Shown here piece after piece: positions 8,014-15,636 of a stretch of DNA of 19,115 nt. The stretch is taken from NCBI GenBank assembly GCA_031282985.1, contig JAITCR010000140.1, forward strand, positions 1-19,115. Reading direction: 5' to 3'. The notes under the pieces were generated by a model. That model had not been told where the DNA came from. It made no database searches and was given only the letters and a program-made list of their open reading frames with translations. The translations under genes and the position numbers were made by a program. Source of the stretch: Nitrososphaerota archaeon. GTDB lineage: Archaea > Thermoproteota > Bathyarchaeia > Bathyarchaeales > Bathycorpusculaceae. Within the stretch, counting starts at the first letter, position 1. Every line of letters starts with the position of its first letter.

Positions 8014-8448
8014 CTATTCTGTTAATTCTTTTATTTTTTCACGCACATTTTTTGGCTTGATTAGATTACCACAATGTTTGCAGATTAAAAGTTTACCTTC
8101 ATTTGGTATGTCATTCATATTGTTACATTTAGGACAGTTAAATGCTGATACTACTATACCGCTTTCTACAAACGCCTTTTTTAGGCCAGCAAAATCTTCT
8201 CCTTTAATCTGTATGATGGGTGTTCGAGACATGGCATCTTCAAAAACATCAATAGCACAGTTTTGACACAACTTTTTTCCCTCATATTCTGGGAATTCCC
8301 TTTGCTTACCAAAATAGGGTGAACCCATAACCATCCATTTAATGTAGCCCTTTCGTAATTGCATGTTCCAAAAAACCATCTTCTTTTCATTCCACAAGAG
8401 TTCATTTCCACATTTTGCACAGTTTTCCATAAACACCACATTTACCAT
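8014..8448 (-). CDS. Unrecognised protein with two four-cysteine zinc-binding units
   Basis: I do not recognise a named family for this 144-residue protein. Two pairs of CxxC knuckles are visible near each end of the first half: Cys10/Cys13 (CAKCGNELLW) and Cys61/Cys64 (CQNCAIDV), separated by a 47-residue insert rich in aromatic residues. A compact zinc ribbon closes the C-terminus with Cys105/Cys108 (CPKCNN) and Cys123/Cys126 (CKHCGNLI). There is no signal peptide or membrane segment, so it is probably cytosolic and binds nucleic acid or protein. ATG 8448 has no clear SD; an in-frame ATG at 8430 (Met7), with GGTG just ahead, is an alternative start. It follows tyrA on the same strand after a 109-bp gap with its own TATA-like box and a dyad. 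Confidence 0.75.
   Translation of the reverse strand: MVNVVFMENCAKCGNELLWNEKKMVFWNMQLRKGYIKWMVMGSPYFGKQREFPEYEGKKLCQNCAIDVFEDAMSRTPIIQIKGEDFAGLKKAFVESGIVVSAFNCPKCNNMNDIPNEGKLLICKHCGNLIKPKNVREKIKELTE
8024..8053 (+). terminator. Candidate oligo-T terminator of the plus-strand operon
   Basis: Beyond the pheA stop the plus strand has several T-runs (8027-8039 and 8048-8053) with no stable hairpin, as expected for archaeal oligo-T termination. They lie inside the 3' end of the convergent zinc-ribbon gene, because only 19 bp separate the two stop codons. Just before them is a pentamer-like repeat of GTTCT (about 8004-8020). Confidence 0.35.
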
Positions 8449-8451
8449 TGG

Positions 8452-8491
8452 TTGGTTAGGTAGTAATTAGATATTTTGTTCTACTAACCAA
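8452..8491. repeat. Imperfect 11-bp inverted repeat just upstream of the zinc-ribbon gene
   Basis: TTGGTTAGGTAG (8452-8463) and CTACTAACCAA (8481-8491) are complementary over 11 pairs with one bulged base; the spacer is 17 bases. The dyad is centred at about 8471.5, close to the start site predicted from the TATA-like box at 8495-8504, and ends 3 bases from the ATG at 8448. It could be an operator, a 5' UTR hairpin controlling translation, or part of a termination signal for the upstream operon. Confidence 0.6.
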
Positions 8492-8494
8492 TTT

Positions 8495-8504
8495 TATGTA
8501 TAAA
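8495..8504 (-). promoter_or_regulatory. Candidate TATA box of the zinc-ribbon gene
   Basis: On the minus strand TTTATACATA sits about 50 bases upstream of ATG 8448. The predicted start site is near 8473, inside the adjacent inverted repeat. Together with the 109-bp gap this suggests the gene can be transcribed separately from the aromatic operon. Confidence 0.4.
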
Positions 8505-8557
8505 ACTTTGCATTACACGTACTTGTTAATTGTACTATTACTGAGACGTTACGCTGT

Positions 8558-9433
8558 TCATTCTTCGGTTGACTGAAGCATTCGGTACATTGTTTCATAA
8601 CTTTTGTCATAGTCTTTGTCAACTTTGGCAAGGCTTGTTCGAAGACGTTCCAGTCTCGACATGATTCCAACAGTGTCCTTGTTTTTCATTAAATCCAACA
8701 ATGTCTGAGCATTTTGAATAAATAGTCCTTCCATTTTACCCAAATCTGCAAATTTAGTCTGTACATTAGCAAAAAGATCAGGCGTTTCCTGAGCTGTTGC
8801 TTCAGCAAGAGTGAAGAGCATACGGTATGTGGTACCGGCGAGCTTTTTAGATTCTATAAAGCCTTCTTGTGCCAGTAATGTCTCACATGTAACTAGTCCT
8901 ATGAAGTGGGGTAGCCCCAAAATAATAGACATGAGTTCATCATGTTTCTGAGGTGACATTATGAAAACATTAGCGCCTGCTCTCTCAAGCCACTGTTTAT
9001 ACTGTTTTGCTACGATTTCTTCTTGTACATTAGTTGGAGTTAGTACGTAGGCTTTGTGGTTTACACCGTTACTGCCGGGGCCAAAAACTGGGTGCGTACC
9101 TAAAACGGTTGCATCTTTGATGTATTGATGCATAACATTAACAGGATGTTCTTTGATAGAGCAAATATCCATTATTATTTGCCCTTTACGCGCAACAGGT
9201 GCGATTTTTTTGACTATATCTTCAAAAGAAGATATAGAAGTGCAGATAAGAACCCTATCAGCGTTTCGTACTGCATCTTGAAAATCTGCAGTCACTTCAA
9301 TTTGTAACTCATTTTCGAGTTCAGCCAGTTTCTCAGCACTACGGGCTGCAAGAATTACAGTGTCACCTTTTCTTTTACAGAACTTTGCGAACCATATTCC
9401 CATCTTTCCCGCGCCAAGAATGGCTATCCTCAT
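8558..9433 (-). CDS. tyrA: Prephenate dehydrogenase
   Basis: Oxidatively decarboxylates prephenate to 4-hydroxyphenylpyruvate, the committed tyrosine step. The 291 residues begin with a Rossmann motif GAGKMG (7-12). Arg31 after the second strand hints at NADP preference (inference). The TyrA signature GTHPVFGPG (112-120) includes a conserved His114, and the helical C-terminal domain contains HFIG. No ACT or chorismate mutase domain is fused; the mutase is a separate gene in the same operon. ATG 9433 lies one base after the aminotransferase stop, with GAGGTAG about 10 bases upstream. It is the last gene of the aromatic operon. Confidence 0.93.
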   Translation of the reverse strand: MRIAILGAGKMGIWFAKFCKRKGDTVILAARSAEKLAELENELQIEVTADFQDAVRNADRVLICTSISSFEDIVKKIAPVARKGQIIMDICSIKEHPVNVMHQYIKDATVLGTHPVFGPGSNGVNHKAYVLTPTNVQEEIVAKQYKQWLERAGANVFIMSPQKHDELMSIILGLPHFIGLVTCETLLAQEGFIESKKLAGTTYRMLFTLAEATAQETPDLFANVQTKFADLGKMEGLFIQNAQTLLDLMKNKDTVGIMSRLERLRTSLAKVDKDYDKSYETMYRMLQSTEE

Positions 9434-9434
9434 T

Positions 9435-10514
9435 CTATTGGACTACCTCACAGATTTTGTCTAGACCCACTTCTATTTCGTTATCCGGTGCGGTTAAGCT
9501 TATGCGGAAATACTCCTGATAGTCACCAAAACTTGTGCCTGGTGCTACTGCTACGCCGCTGTCAAGCAGATTAAGAGTGAACTTTTCTCCATCTAAACCA
9601 TCACGTTTAGGGAACACGTAGAATGGGGCATCTGGTTGTGTGAATTTGAAGCCTGCAGCGTCTAGTTTTTTGCTTGCAAGATCCGCGCGTTGTTTGTATT
9701 TGGCTTTGATGTTCTCTGCAATTTGTTTATGCAGTTCTAAGCCTTTCATTGCTGCTTCTTGAATGAAGACTGGTACGTTGTTAAATGTGATCTGGTTTAA
9801 TTTGGTTATTTGGTCGATGAACATTTTGTTTGCTACTATATAGCCGATGCGCCAACCCGTCATGGTGAATGTTTTGCTAAATCCGTTGGATAAAATATGT
9901 TTAGAGTCCGCGCCATAGTCAAGGATGCTTTTGGTTTTGTTAAAGGCGATTGCGCCATAAACTTCGTCGGAGAGTACAATTATGCCTTTTTTATTGGCGA
10001 TTTCAACAATTTCATCAAGAGTTTCGTCATCCATAATGTTGCTTGTTGGATTGTTTGGGTTATTTAGGATGATCATTTTTGTTTTGCTGTCAATTAGGCT
10101 CTCAAGCTTGTCAAGGTCAACTTTCCAGCCTGTTTCCATTTCTGTTTTAAGAAGTTTAGTTTGCGCTCCTATGCTTTTAGCAATTAAATCATAAGCAGTC
10201 CAGTATGGTGTGGGTATGATTACATTGCCACCATTTTTCATGGTTAAAAACATCGTGCTGAAAATAGCCCATTTTGAACCAGGAGTTATGACAACATTTT
10301 CTGCTTTAACGCCATGTACTTCAGCAATTTTTTGGCGAAGTTTAAGCTCACCGTAAGCAGAAGAGTACTTAGTTTTACCTGCTTTCATGGAAGCATAGGC
10401 TGCTTCGACAATTTCAGGCGGTGTAGCCATGTCTGGGTCACCAAGATTCAATCGAATTATCTTTTTTCCTTCACTTTCTATTTTGAGTGCTTTCTCGTTT
10501 ATTTCGTACAGCAT
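9435..10514 (-). CDS. Class I/II (fold-type I) PLP aminotransferase, probably aromatic or aspartate
   Basis: PLP-dependent aminotransferase of the aspartate aminotransferase family, 359 residues. Visible active-site elements are LNLGDPDMATP (22-32), the cofactor-binding Asn155 in NNPNNPTSN, Asp183 and Tyr186 in SDEVYG, the Schiff-base Lys214 in SNGFSKTFTMTGWRIGY, and Arg337 in YFRISL for the substrate carboxylate. It lies between chorismate mutase and prephenate dehydrogenase, so a role in the last transamination to tyrosine and phenylalanine (or of prephenate) is likely; aspartate specificity remains possible. Strict substrate assignment cannot be made from sequence. GGAGAG lies 9 bases upstream of ATG 10514. 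Confidence 0.85.
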   Translation of the reverse strand: MLYEINEKALKIESEGKKIIRLNLGDPDMATPPEIVEAAYASMKAGKTKYSSAYGELKLRQKIAEVHGVKAENVVITPGSKWAIFSTMFLTMKNGGNVIIPTPYWTAYDLIAKSIGAQTKLLKTEMETGWKVDLDKLESLIDSKTKMIILNNPNNPTSNIMDDETLDEIVEIANKKGIIVLSDEVYGAIAFNKTKSILDYGADSKHILSNGFSKTFTMTGWRIGYIVANKMFIDQITKLNQITFNNVPVFIQEAAMKGLELHKQIAENIKAKYKQRADLASKKLDAAGFKFTQPDAPFYVFPKRDGLDGEKFTLNLLDSGVAVAPGTSFGDYQEYFRISLTAPDNEIEVGLDKICEVVQ

Positions 10515-10543
10515 AAAGAATGACTCTCCGTTAAGAGTTCCTT

Positions 10544-10804
10544 TTATTTTTGAATGTCACTGCACATATTAACTATTTCGCGGTAAAGGGCTTCAATTTT
10601 GGTAGGCTCTAACTGAAATTTTACAGAATCTTCTCTGACTTTATTGTAAACTTCTTGTTCTCTAATCTGATCCCATACAGGCAAACTCTGCTGCTTTTTG
10701 TATTCACCAATTTTTCGACAAACAGCAACACGATCACTTAAATCTTTTAAAATTTGTCTATCAATTTCGTCTATACGTTTACGTAATGCCTGAAGATCTT
10801 CCAA
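10544..10804 (-). CDS. aroQ: Chorismate mutase, AroQ type, monofunctional
   Basis: Rearranges chorismate to prephenate, feeding tyrA here and the distant pheA. It is an 86-residue all-helical protein. By comparison with the E. coli mutase domain, the catalytic set is present: Arg8 (ALRKRID), Arg25, Lys36 (GEYK), Asp45, Arg48 and Glu49 (VWDQIREQE). The start is a TTG at 10804, supported by AGGAG 8 bases upstream and by the family's usual N-terminal L-x-x-L-R-x-x-I-D. It sits 5 bases after the aroC stop. Most mutases of this type are fused to pheA or tyrA; here it stands alone. Confidence 0.9.
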   Translation of the reverse strand: MEDLQALRKRIDEIDRQILKDLSDRVAVCRKIGEYKKQQSLPVWDQIREQEVYNKVREDSVKFQLEPTKIEALYREIVNMCSDIQK

Positions 10805-10809
10805 CGTTA

Positions 10810-11928
10810 TTACTCCTTTTTCTTCTTCTCCTTAAGTACTTTTGGAATGTACCCTGCCCGTATCAAATGATCAGTTAAAGTTACTGCGACAACCGCTTCA
10901 ACTACTGGCACTGCCTTAGGCACAATACACGGGTCATGTCGGCCCTTTATAATTAACGTGGCATTTTCCATAGTTGAAAAATCAACAGTTTTTTGCTCCT
11001 TGCTAATTGATGGTGTAGGCTTAATTACTACTCTTAGTATGATTGGCATACCACTGCTTAAACCGCCTAATATGCCACCCGCATTATTTGTAACCACCCT
11101 AACTTTGCCATTTAACACAGTGTATTCATCATTATTTTGGGAACCAAGCATTTCAGCCGCAGCAAACCCTGCACCAAATTCTACGCCTTTCACCGCAGAA
11201 ATTCCAAACAACGCCTTAGCTAACTCAGCGTCTAAGGTATCAAACAATGGTTCTCCTATACCTGCAGGCATATTCGTGGTAACGCACTCAATTATTCCAC
11301 CTACACTGTCACTTGCGTTTTTAGCCGCAATAATGGCTTCTTCCATTTTTTTGGCGCAAATTAAATCTGGGCATCTTGTAGCTGCAATATCGCGGTTTCT
11401 ACGCGTTTCAGCAAAACTGAATTTTTTCTCAGATCTAATTTTGCCTATTGAAGTTGTGTAGGCTAAAACGTCAATGTTGTATTGTTCCAAAAGTTTTTTG
11501 GCAATTGTTCCTGCCAATATAAGGGCAACTGTAACGCGCCCTGAGAATCTTCCACCCCCTCGGTAATCGTTAAAGTTACCGTAACGGATGTAAGCTGGAT
11601 AATCAGAGTGGCTAGGTCTTGGTAAATTTCTGATTTGCTCATAATCACTGGTTTTTATTTCTTTGTTATCCACTATAACTGTGATAGGGGCACCTGTGGT
11701 TTTACCATTAAATACACCACTTAAAATTTTGGCAGTATCCTTTTCAACACGAGTTGAGACAATATCGGTTTGTGCTGGGATTCTCTGCGTAAGTTCTTCT
11801 TGGAAAGCCTCTTCAGAAAGTGGCAGCCCAGCTGGACAACCGTCAATGAGTATGCCAACGTTTTTGCCGTGGCTTTCTCCAAATGTGGTTATAACGAATT
11901 CTTTACCTAACGAGTTTCCTGCCAACAA
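10810..11928 (-). CDS. aroC: Chorismate synthase
   Basis: Makes chorismate from EPSP by trans-1,4 elimination with reduced flavin. The 372 residues show TTFGESHG (14-21, with His20), RPSHSDYPA (104-112), RGGGRFSGR (123-131) and GRHDPCIVPKAVPV near the C-terminus, all family signatures. The start is a TTG at 11928. AGGAG lies 6 bases upstream, and the resulting N-terminus, MLAGNSLGKEFVITTFGESHG without its first residue, matches the family spacing to the first motif. The first 26 bases overlap the end of aroA, giving translational coupling. Confidence 0.95.
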   Translation of the reverse strand: MLAGNSLGKEFVITTFGESHGKNVGILIDGCPAGLPLSEEAFQEELTQRIPAQTDIVSTRVEKDTAKILSGVFNGKTTGAPITVIVDNKEIKTSDYEQIRNLPRPSHSDYPAYIRYGNFNDYRGGGRFSGRVTVALILAGTIAKKLLEQYNIDVLAYTTSIGKIRSEKKFSFAETRRNRDIAATRCPDLICAKKMEEAIIAAKNASDSVGGIIECVTTNMPAGIGEPLFDTLDAELAKALFGISAVKGVEFGAGFAAAEMLGSQNNDEYTVLNGKVRVVTNNAGGILGGLSSGMPIILRVVIKPTPSISKEQKTVDFSTMENATLIIKGRHDPCIVPKAVPVVEAVVAVTLTDHLIRAGYIPKVLKEKKKKE

Positions 11929-13216
11929 TTTCCGCTCCTATAATTGTTAAATCATTGTAGAAAGATGGATAAGACTTTCTTATACATTCAGCATTTTCAA
12001 TGGTGGTTTCTCCATTTGCCATTAGGGCAGCAACGGTGCAGGCCATAGCTATTCGGTGGTCATTATGTGAATTTATGGTTGTACCGTGGAGTTTACAGGG
12101 CCCTTTGATGGTTAAACTTGACTCGTCAACACTAATTGAAGCGCCCATTTTTGTGAGCTCTTCTTGGATAGTGGTTAAGCGATCAGATTCTTTAAACTTT
12201 AACCGTTGAGCATTAAAAATTTTTGACTTCCCATTAGCATAGCAGGATAGTACTGTACATATTGGAACAAGATCAGGAATGTTCTTTGCATCAATATCAA
12301 CAGCTTTCAATAAACCGTTTGTGCCTTGAATTTCTATGCTGTTTTCATGAATTTTTTCATTAACTCCCATTTCCTTAAGAATATCCAAAATCGCCTTGTC
12401 ACCCTGTTGTGTTGTCTTGTAATTTAAATTATCTATTTTTACATTTGAGTTGGTTATGGCTGATGAGGCTAAAAGAAATGCTGCTGAGGAAAAGTCTCCT
12501 GGTACTTTGCAGTCAACTTGCCTGAAAGTTTGTCTGCCTGGGATGTGAATGTACTGATAGTCCTCACTTATTTGTACATCAATTTGATGCTGAGCAAGGA
12601 CTTCCTGTGTCATTTTGACATAATTCTTGGATTCTAATGGAGTTGTAACTTGTATTTCAGTGTCTGATTTAGCCATTGGACAGGCAAATATTAAACCACT
12701 TATGAATTGACTGCTCACATCACCTGAAATGCTGGTTCTTCCACCAGCAATACCCCCCTTGCCTTCAACAGCTATAGCCTGTACATCACCAATTTGCTCA
12801 GGATAAGCATGTATGTCCAGCATTTTAAGACTTGACAATAAAGGATCAATTGGCCTACGCTCAAGTGACTTGGATAACAAAAATACTGAACTGCCCAACG
12901 TTAAAGCAGCAATGGGAATCATAAACCGTAGAGTTGCACCCGATTCACCTACATCTATTAAATCAACCGCAGCTTTTAACTCACTTGTACCCCTAACGAC
13001 CCAACAATCATTGCTGTCATTATTCATTTGAGCACCAAAAGCTGTAATCGCTCGAAAAGTAGCCAAAGTATCCTCTGACACAAGCGGATCTATAACTCTG
13101 CCTACACCATCAGAAAGCGCGGCTGCTATAAGCATACGCTGAGTGTAAGACTTCGACGCAGGCGCAGCTAAAACGCCCTGCAGCTCACCTACTGGCTTAA
13201 CAGTCACATTAACCAT
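11903..13216 (-). CDS. aroA: 5-Enolpyruvylshikimate-3-phosphate synthase
   Basis: Adds the enolpyruvyl group of PEP to shikimate 3-phosphate. From ATG 13216 the protein has 437 residues and starts MVNVTVKPV. Motifs, in this numbering, are APASKSYTQR (18-27, with Lys22), VGESGATLRF (89-98), SGDVSSQFISG (164-174), the catalytic Asp315 in IPDLVP, KFKESDRL (340-347) and NSHNDHRIAMA near 382-392. A GTG at 13240 would add eight basic residues but has no SD. ATG 13216 has AAGG upstream and gives an 8-base overlap with the shikimate kinase gene, so it is preferred. The active site looks complete. Confidence 0.94.
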   Translation of the reverse strand: MVNVTVKPVGELQGVLAAPASKSYTQRMLIAAALSDGVGRVIDPLVSEDTLATFRAITAFGAQMNNDSNDCWVVRGTSELKAAVDLIDVGESGATLRFMIPIAALTLGSSVFLLSKSLERRPIDPLLSSLKMLDIHAYPEQIGDVQAIAVEGKGGIAGGRTSISGDVSSQFISGLIFACPMAKSDTEIQVTTPLESKNYVKMTQEVLAQHQIDVQISEDYQYIHIPGRQTFRQVDCKVPGDFSSAAFLLASSAITNSNVKIDNLNYKTTQQGDKAILDILKEMGVNEKIHENSIEIQGTNGLLKAVDIDAKNIPDLVPICTVLSCYANGKSKIFNAQRLKFKESDRLTTIQEELTKMGASISVDESSLTIKGPCKLHGTTINSHNDHRIAMACTVAALMANGETTIENAECIRKSYPSFYNDLTIIGAEIVGRKLVR

Positions 13217-14090
13217 TACAAAAAACCTTCGCTTTTTCACGATTTAAACTTGTTTGTATAACTTCCCCATCAAAATTCTGCCAAACCGCCCTAACATGTT
13301 CCACACAATCCTTAGAAACAATCGCAGTAGTCGCAGGCCCCTTACCACACAAACCAGCAGCCCTTGCCCCAGCAACTAAGGCATCAGTAGCAACCTTAGT
13401 GTTAAACCCAAATGCCGTTGAATAACATTTACCATTCAATGTTAACGCCTCCCAGTGAAGTCCATTCAAAGCCATGTTGTATGCCGCCTCAACCTGCGAT
13501 TTAATCACTGAAAGCTTGCTAGTATCAACATTTACAGTGTATACCTTCTTGGGTGGAACTTGAAACAAAATAACATAATCATCATCAGTCAAAGTTTCTT
13601 GTTTTACAAGTTTACAGTTTGAATTATCAGTTACTACCAAACCACCAAAATATGATGCACAAGCATCATCAAACGCACCTGTAATTGTAACTTTTGCCTC
13701 AAAAGCCGACAAAACCCCTAACCTGATAATTTCTAAATCCTCAAGAGACTCACCTAATGCACCTAATGTTGCAAGAACAACAGCGTTAGCAACTGTACTA
13801 CTGCTCTTTAAACCTCTAGCAATGGGAATGTTACTCCACGTTTTAACATTCGCCCCAAACTCTTTTTCCAAATTAAAATGTTTAAGAACTACTGCAACAG
13901 TTTCCTGAATTAAAACAGGACTTTCTGTCTTATCAGATAAAATCTCTGTCTCAATAACTCGTGGCTCATCAGTTAATTTCACCTGCACTTTAGTATAAAG
14001 ATCAACACCAAAAGCTGCCCCCTTCTTAGTAGCCATAGCATTAACAATTGTTGCCGCACCATGAGCTAATGCTGATGCTTCCCCGTACAT
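13209..14090 (-). CDS. aroK: Shikimate kinase, archaeal GHMP type
   Basis: ATP-dependent 3-phosphorylation of shikimate by the archaeal enzyme of the GHMP kinase superfamily, unrelated to bacterial AroK. From ATG 14090 the 293-residue protein starts MYGEASALAHGAATIVNA, as this family does. The ATP-binding GHMP motif is PIARGLKSSSTVANA (89-103); GAFDDA (138-143) and the C-terminal GLCGKGPATTA (246-256) are also typical. The open frame reaches further up (14165) inside aroE, but AGGAGGG placed before 14090 decides the start. It lies 5 bases after the aroE stop. The gene name is used in the functional sense only. Confidence 0.92.
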   Translation of the reverse strand: MYGEASALAHGAATIVNAMATKKGAAFGVDLYTKVQVKLTDEPRVIETEILSDKTESPVLIQETVAVVLKHFNLEKEFGANVKTWSNIPIARGLKSSSTVANAVVLATLGALGESLEDLEIIRLGVLSAFEAKVTITGAFDDACASYFGGLVVTDNSNCKLVKQETLTDDDYVILFQVPPKKVYTVNVDTSKLSVIKSQVEAAYNMALNGLHWEALTLNGKCYSTAFGFNTKVATDALVAGARAAGLCGKGPATTAIVSKDCVEHVRAVWQNFDGEVIQTSLNREKAKVFCNG

Positions 14091-14095
14091 ACAAT

Positions 14096-14959
14096 TTACC
14101 CTCCTACCATTTGCTCTAAAGCGGCTTTTCTCATAACTTGTACCGGCGCTTGCTGTCCTGTCCAAATTTCAAACGCTGCCGCACCTTGGTAAATTAACAT
14201 CTCAACCCCACTTATCACTTTGATGCCTGCTGCTTGGGCATCCTTGGCAAGTTGGGTTTTGTATGGATTGTAAACTATATCCATAACTGTCAAATCAGAC
14301 TTCAAAATATCTGACATAACTAAACTCTGATTTATGTTAGGGTTCATCCCTGCAGAAGTTGTATTCAGCAAAATGTCTGAATCACTGATTTTTTCTTTAA
14401 CAACTTCTGATGAAAGCGACCCGACACTGATTTTTTTGCCAAATTTACGCTTTAATAATTCTGATAGTTTTTCTGCTTCTGAAACAGTGCGATTAAGAAT
14501 AACAAGTTCGTCTGCTTCCTGAATTAACGCGTGAGCGATGGATCGTGCTGCTCCACCTGCCCCAAATATTAACACCCGTTTACCCTGCGGATCAGATCCG
14601 TTTTCTTTAAGCGCCCTAAAAGCCCCTATACCATCAGTACTATAACCTAACATTTTTCCATTTTTATGATGGATGGTGTTCACTGTATTTAGAAACTTTG
14701 CTGTATCATCTATCCAATCTAAATGCGCTATTACCGCTTCTTTATGAGGCATGGTAACATTCAAACCTAAAACGCCCAAAGCACGTATACCTGACAAAGC
14801 GTTAGCAACATCCGAAGGTTTCACTCTAAACGCTGTGTAAATAACATCTAAATTCAATGCGTAAAACGCAGCGTTTTGAATTACAGGACTTAACGAATGC
14901 TCTACTGGATCACCAATAACCGCACAAACACGCGTTCTTCCTGAAACAGTCACAGTCAT
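14096..14959 (-). CDS. aroE: Shikimate dehydrogenase
   Basis: NADP-dependent reduction of 3-dehydroshikimate to shikimate. In 287 residues the substrate domain shows GDPVEHSLSP (16-25) and the catalytic Lys73 in NVTMPHK. Asn94 and Asp109 (GYSTDG) are the usual substrate ligands. The Rossmann domain carries GAGGAA (133-138) and the NADP-type loop NRT (156-158). The ATG at 14959 overlaps the aroD stop by 4 bases (ATGA), but GAGG lies only 2 bases before it. The in-frame GTG at 14953 is better spaced from that GAGG and may be the real start, losing two residues. Confidence 0.94.
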   Translation of the reverse strand: MTVTVSGRTRVCAVIGDPVEHSLSPVIQNAAFYALNLDVIYTAFRVKPSDVANALSGIRALGVLGLNVTMPHKEAVIAHLDWIDDTAKFLNTVNTIHHKNGKMLGYSTDGIGAFRALKENGSDPQGKRVLIFGAGGAARSIAHALIQEADELVILNRTVSEAEKLSELLKRKFGKKISVGSLSSEVVKEKISDSDILLNTTSAGMNPNINQSLVMSDILKSDLTVMDIVYNPYKTQLAKDAQAAGIKVISGVEMLIYQGAAAFEIWTGQQAPVQVMRKAALEQMVGG

Positions 14960-15636
14960 TGCCTCAATAAAGAGTAGGCAGTCCTCATGTCATTTATGCT
15001 TATTTGTCCCGGTGCAGTCTCACGGCCCTGCTCTAAAGCGGCAAAAGTGAAAAACGCTCCAAAAACAGGTGAAAGCAACCTCGAAATTCTCCCCTGTTCA
15101 CCCATACAAAAACACACTAACCGCATTTTAGCTGCATTTTCTGAAACAAAGTCAAGCGTGGTCAGGTTGTCTTGAATCTGTTTTGCTGTGCCAACTATTT
15201 TACAAACATCTGCACCGCTATCTATTTCTTTGTTTAAAATATCCCGTATCTCTTGACTGTTAAATGCACCATCGAATTTGTGGAAAGAAACAATAGTTTT
15301 AACACCCAACTTTTTCAAGTCAGTGATTTGTTTTTCTAATTTTGGTGTTGATAGGTCTAAATCAACATATTGGAAACCGTTTTTTGCGGCATGTAACATA
15401 GTTTTGTAGTGTTGAGTTTGTGTTCTAGCAAAACTGCCATTTTCATTTGACAATTTATTTGTGGCAATAAGCGGAATTTTAGTTGAAATTGACAGATCGC
15501 CAAGTTCTAGGTTTTCTCCCAACTCATCAAGACGAATTTCAATAAAGTCTGCTTTAACAGCTTCAGCTTTTTTAATTAAAGTTAATACTTCTTGACTATT
15601 TTTTGGTTTTATTGAAACACAAATATTTAGTGTCAT
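14956..15636 (-). CDS. aroD: 3-Dehydroquinate dehydratase, type I
   Basis: Schiff-base enzyme dehydrating 3-dehydroquinate to 3-dehydroshikimate. It is a 226-residue TIM barrel with EIRLDEL (33-39), the catalytic His119 in SFHKFDGAF and the Schiff-base Lys146 in ADVCKIVGTA. The C-terminal substrate loop is SRLLSPVFGAFFTFA and then SAPGQ-like TAPGQ (207-211). Length and residues are normal for the archaeal enzyme. Its ATG overlaps the upstream stop by 4 bases; no strong SD is seen, so it probably depends on coupled translation. Confidence 0.95.
   Translation of the reverse strand: MTLNICVSIKPKNSQEVLTLIKKAEAVKADFIEIRLDELGENLELGDLSISTKIPLIATNKLSNENGSFARTQTQHYKTMLHAAKNGFQYVDLDLSTPKLEKQITDLKKLGVKTIVSFHKFDGAFNSQEIRDILNKEIDSGADVCKIVGTAKQIQDNLTTLDFVSENAAKMRLVCFCMGEQGRISRLLSPVFGAFFTFAALEQGRETAPGQISINDMRTAYSLLRQ

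Noticed and set aside
10958..11461. Long open frame antisense to aroC, and similar frames antisense to other enzymes
   Set aside because: They are shadows of strongly supported genes, lack ribosome-binding sites and show no protein motifs.
13217..13240. GTG start extending aroA by eight residues
   Set aside because: No SD precedes it, and the extra basic residues are not part of EPSP synthase; ATG 13216 fits better.
14091..14165. Upstream extension of the shikimate kinase frame into aroE
   Set aside because: The archaeal shikimate kinase family begins at the MYGEASALAHG region, and AGGAGGG sits exactly before ATG 14090.
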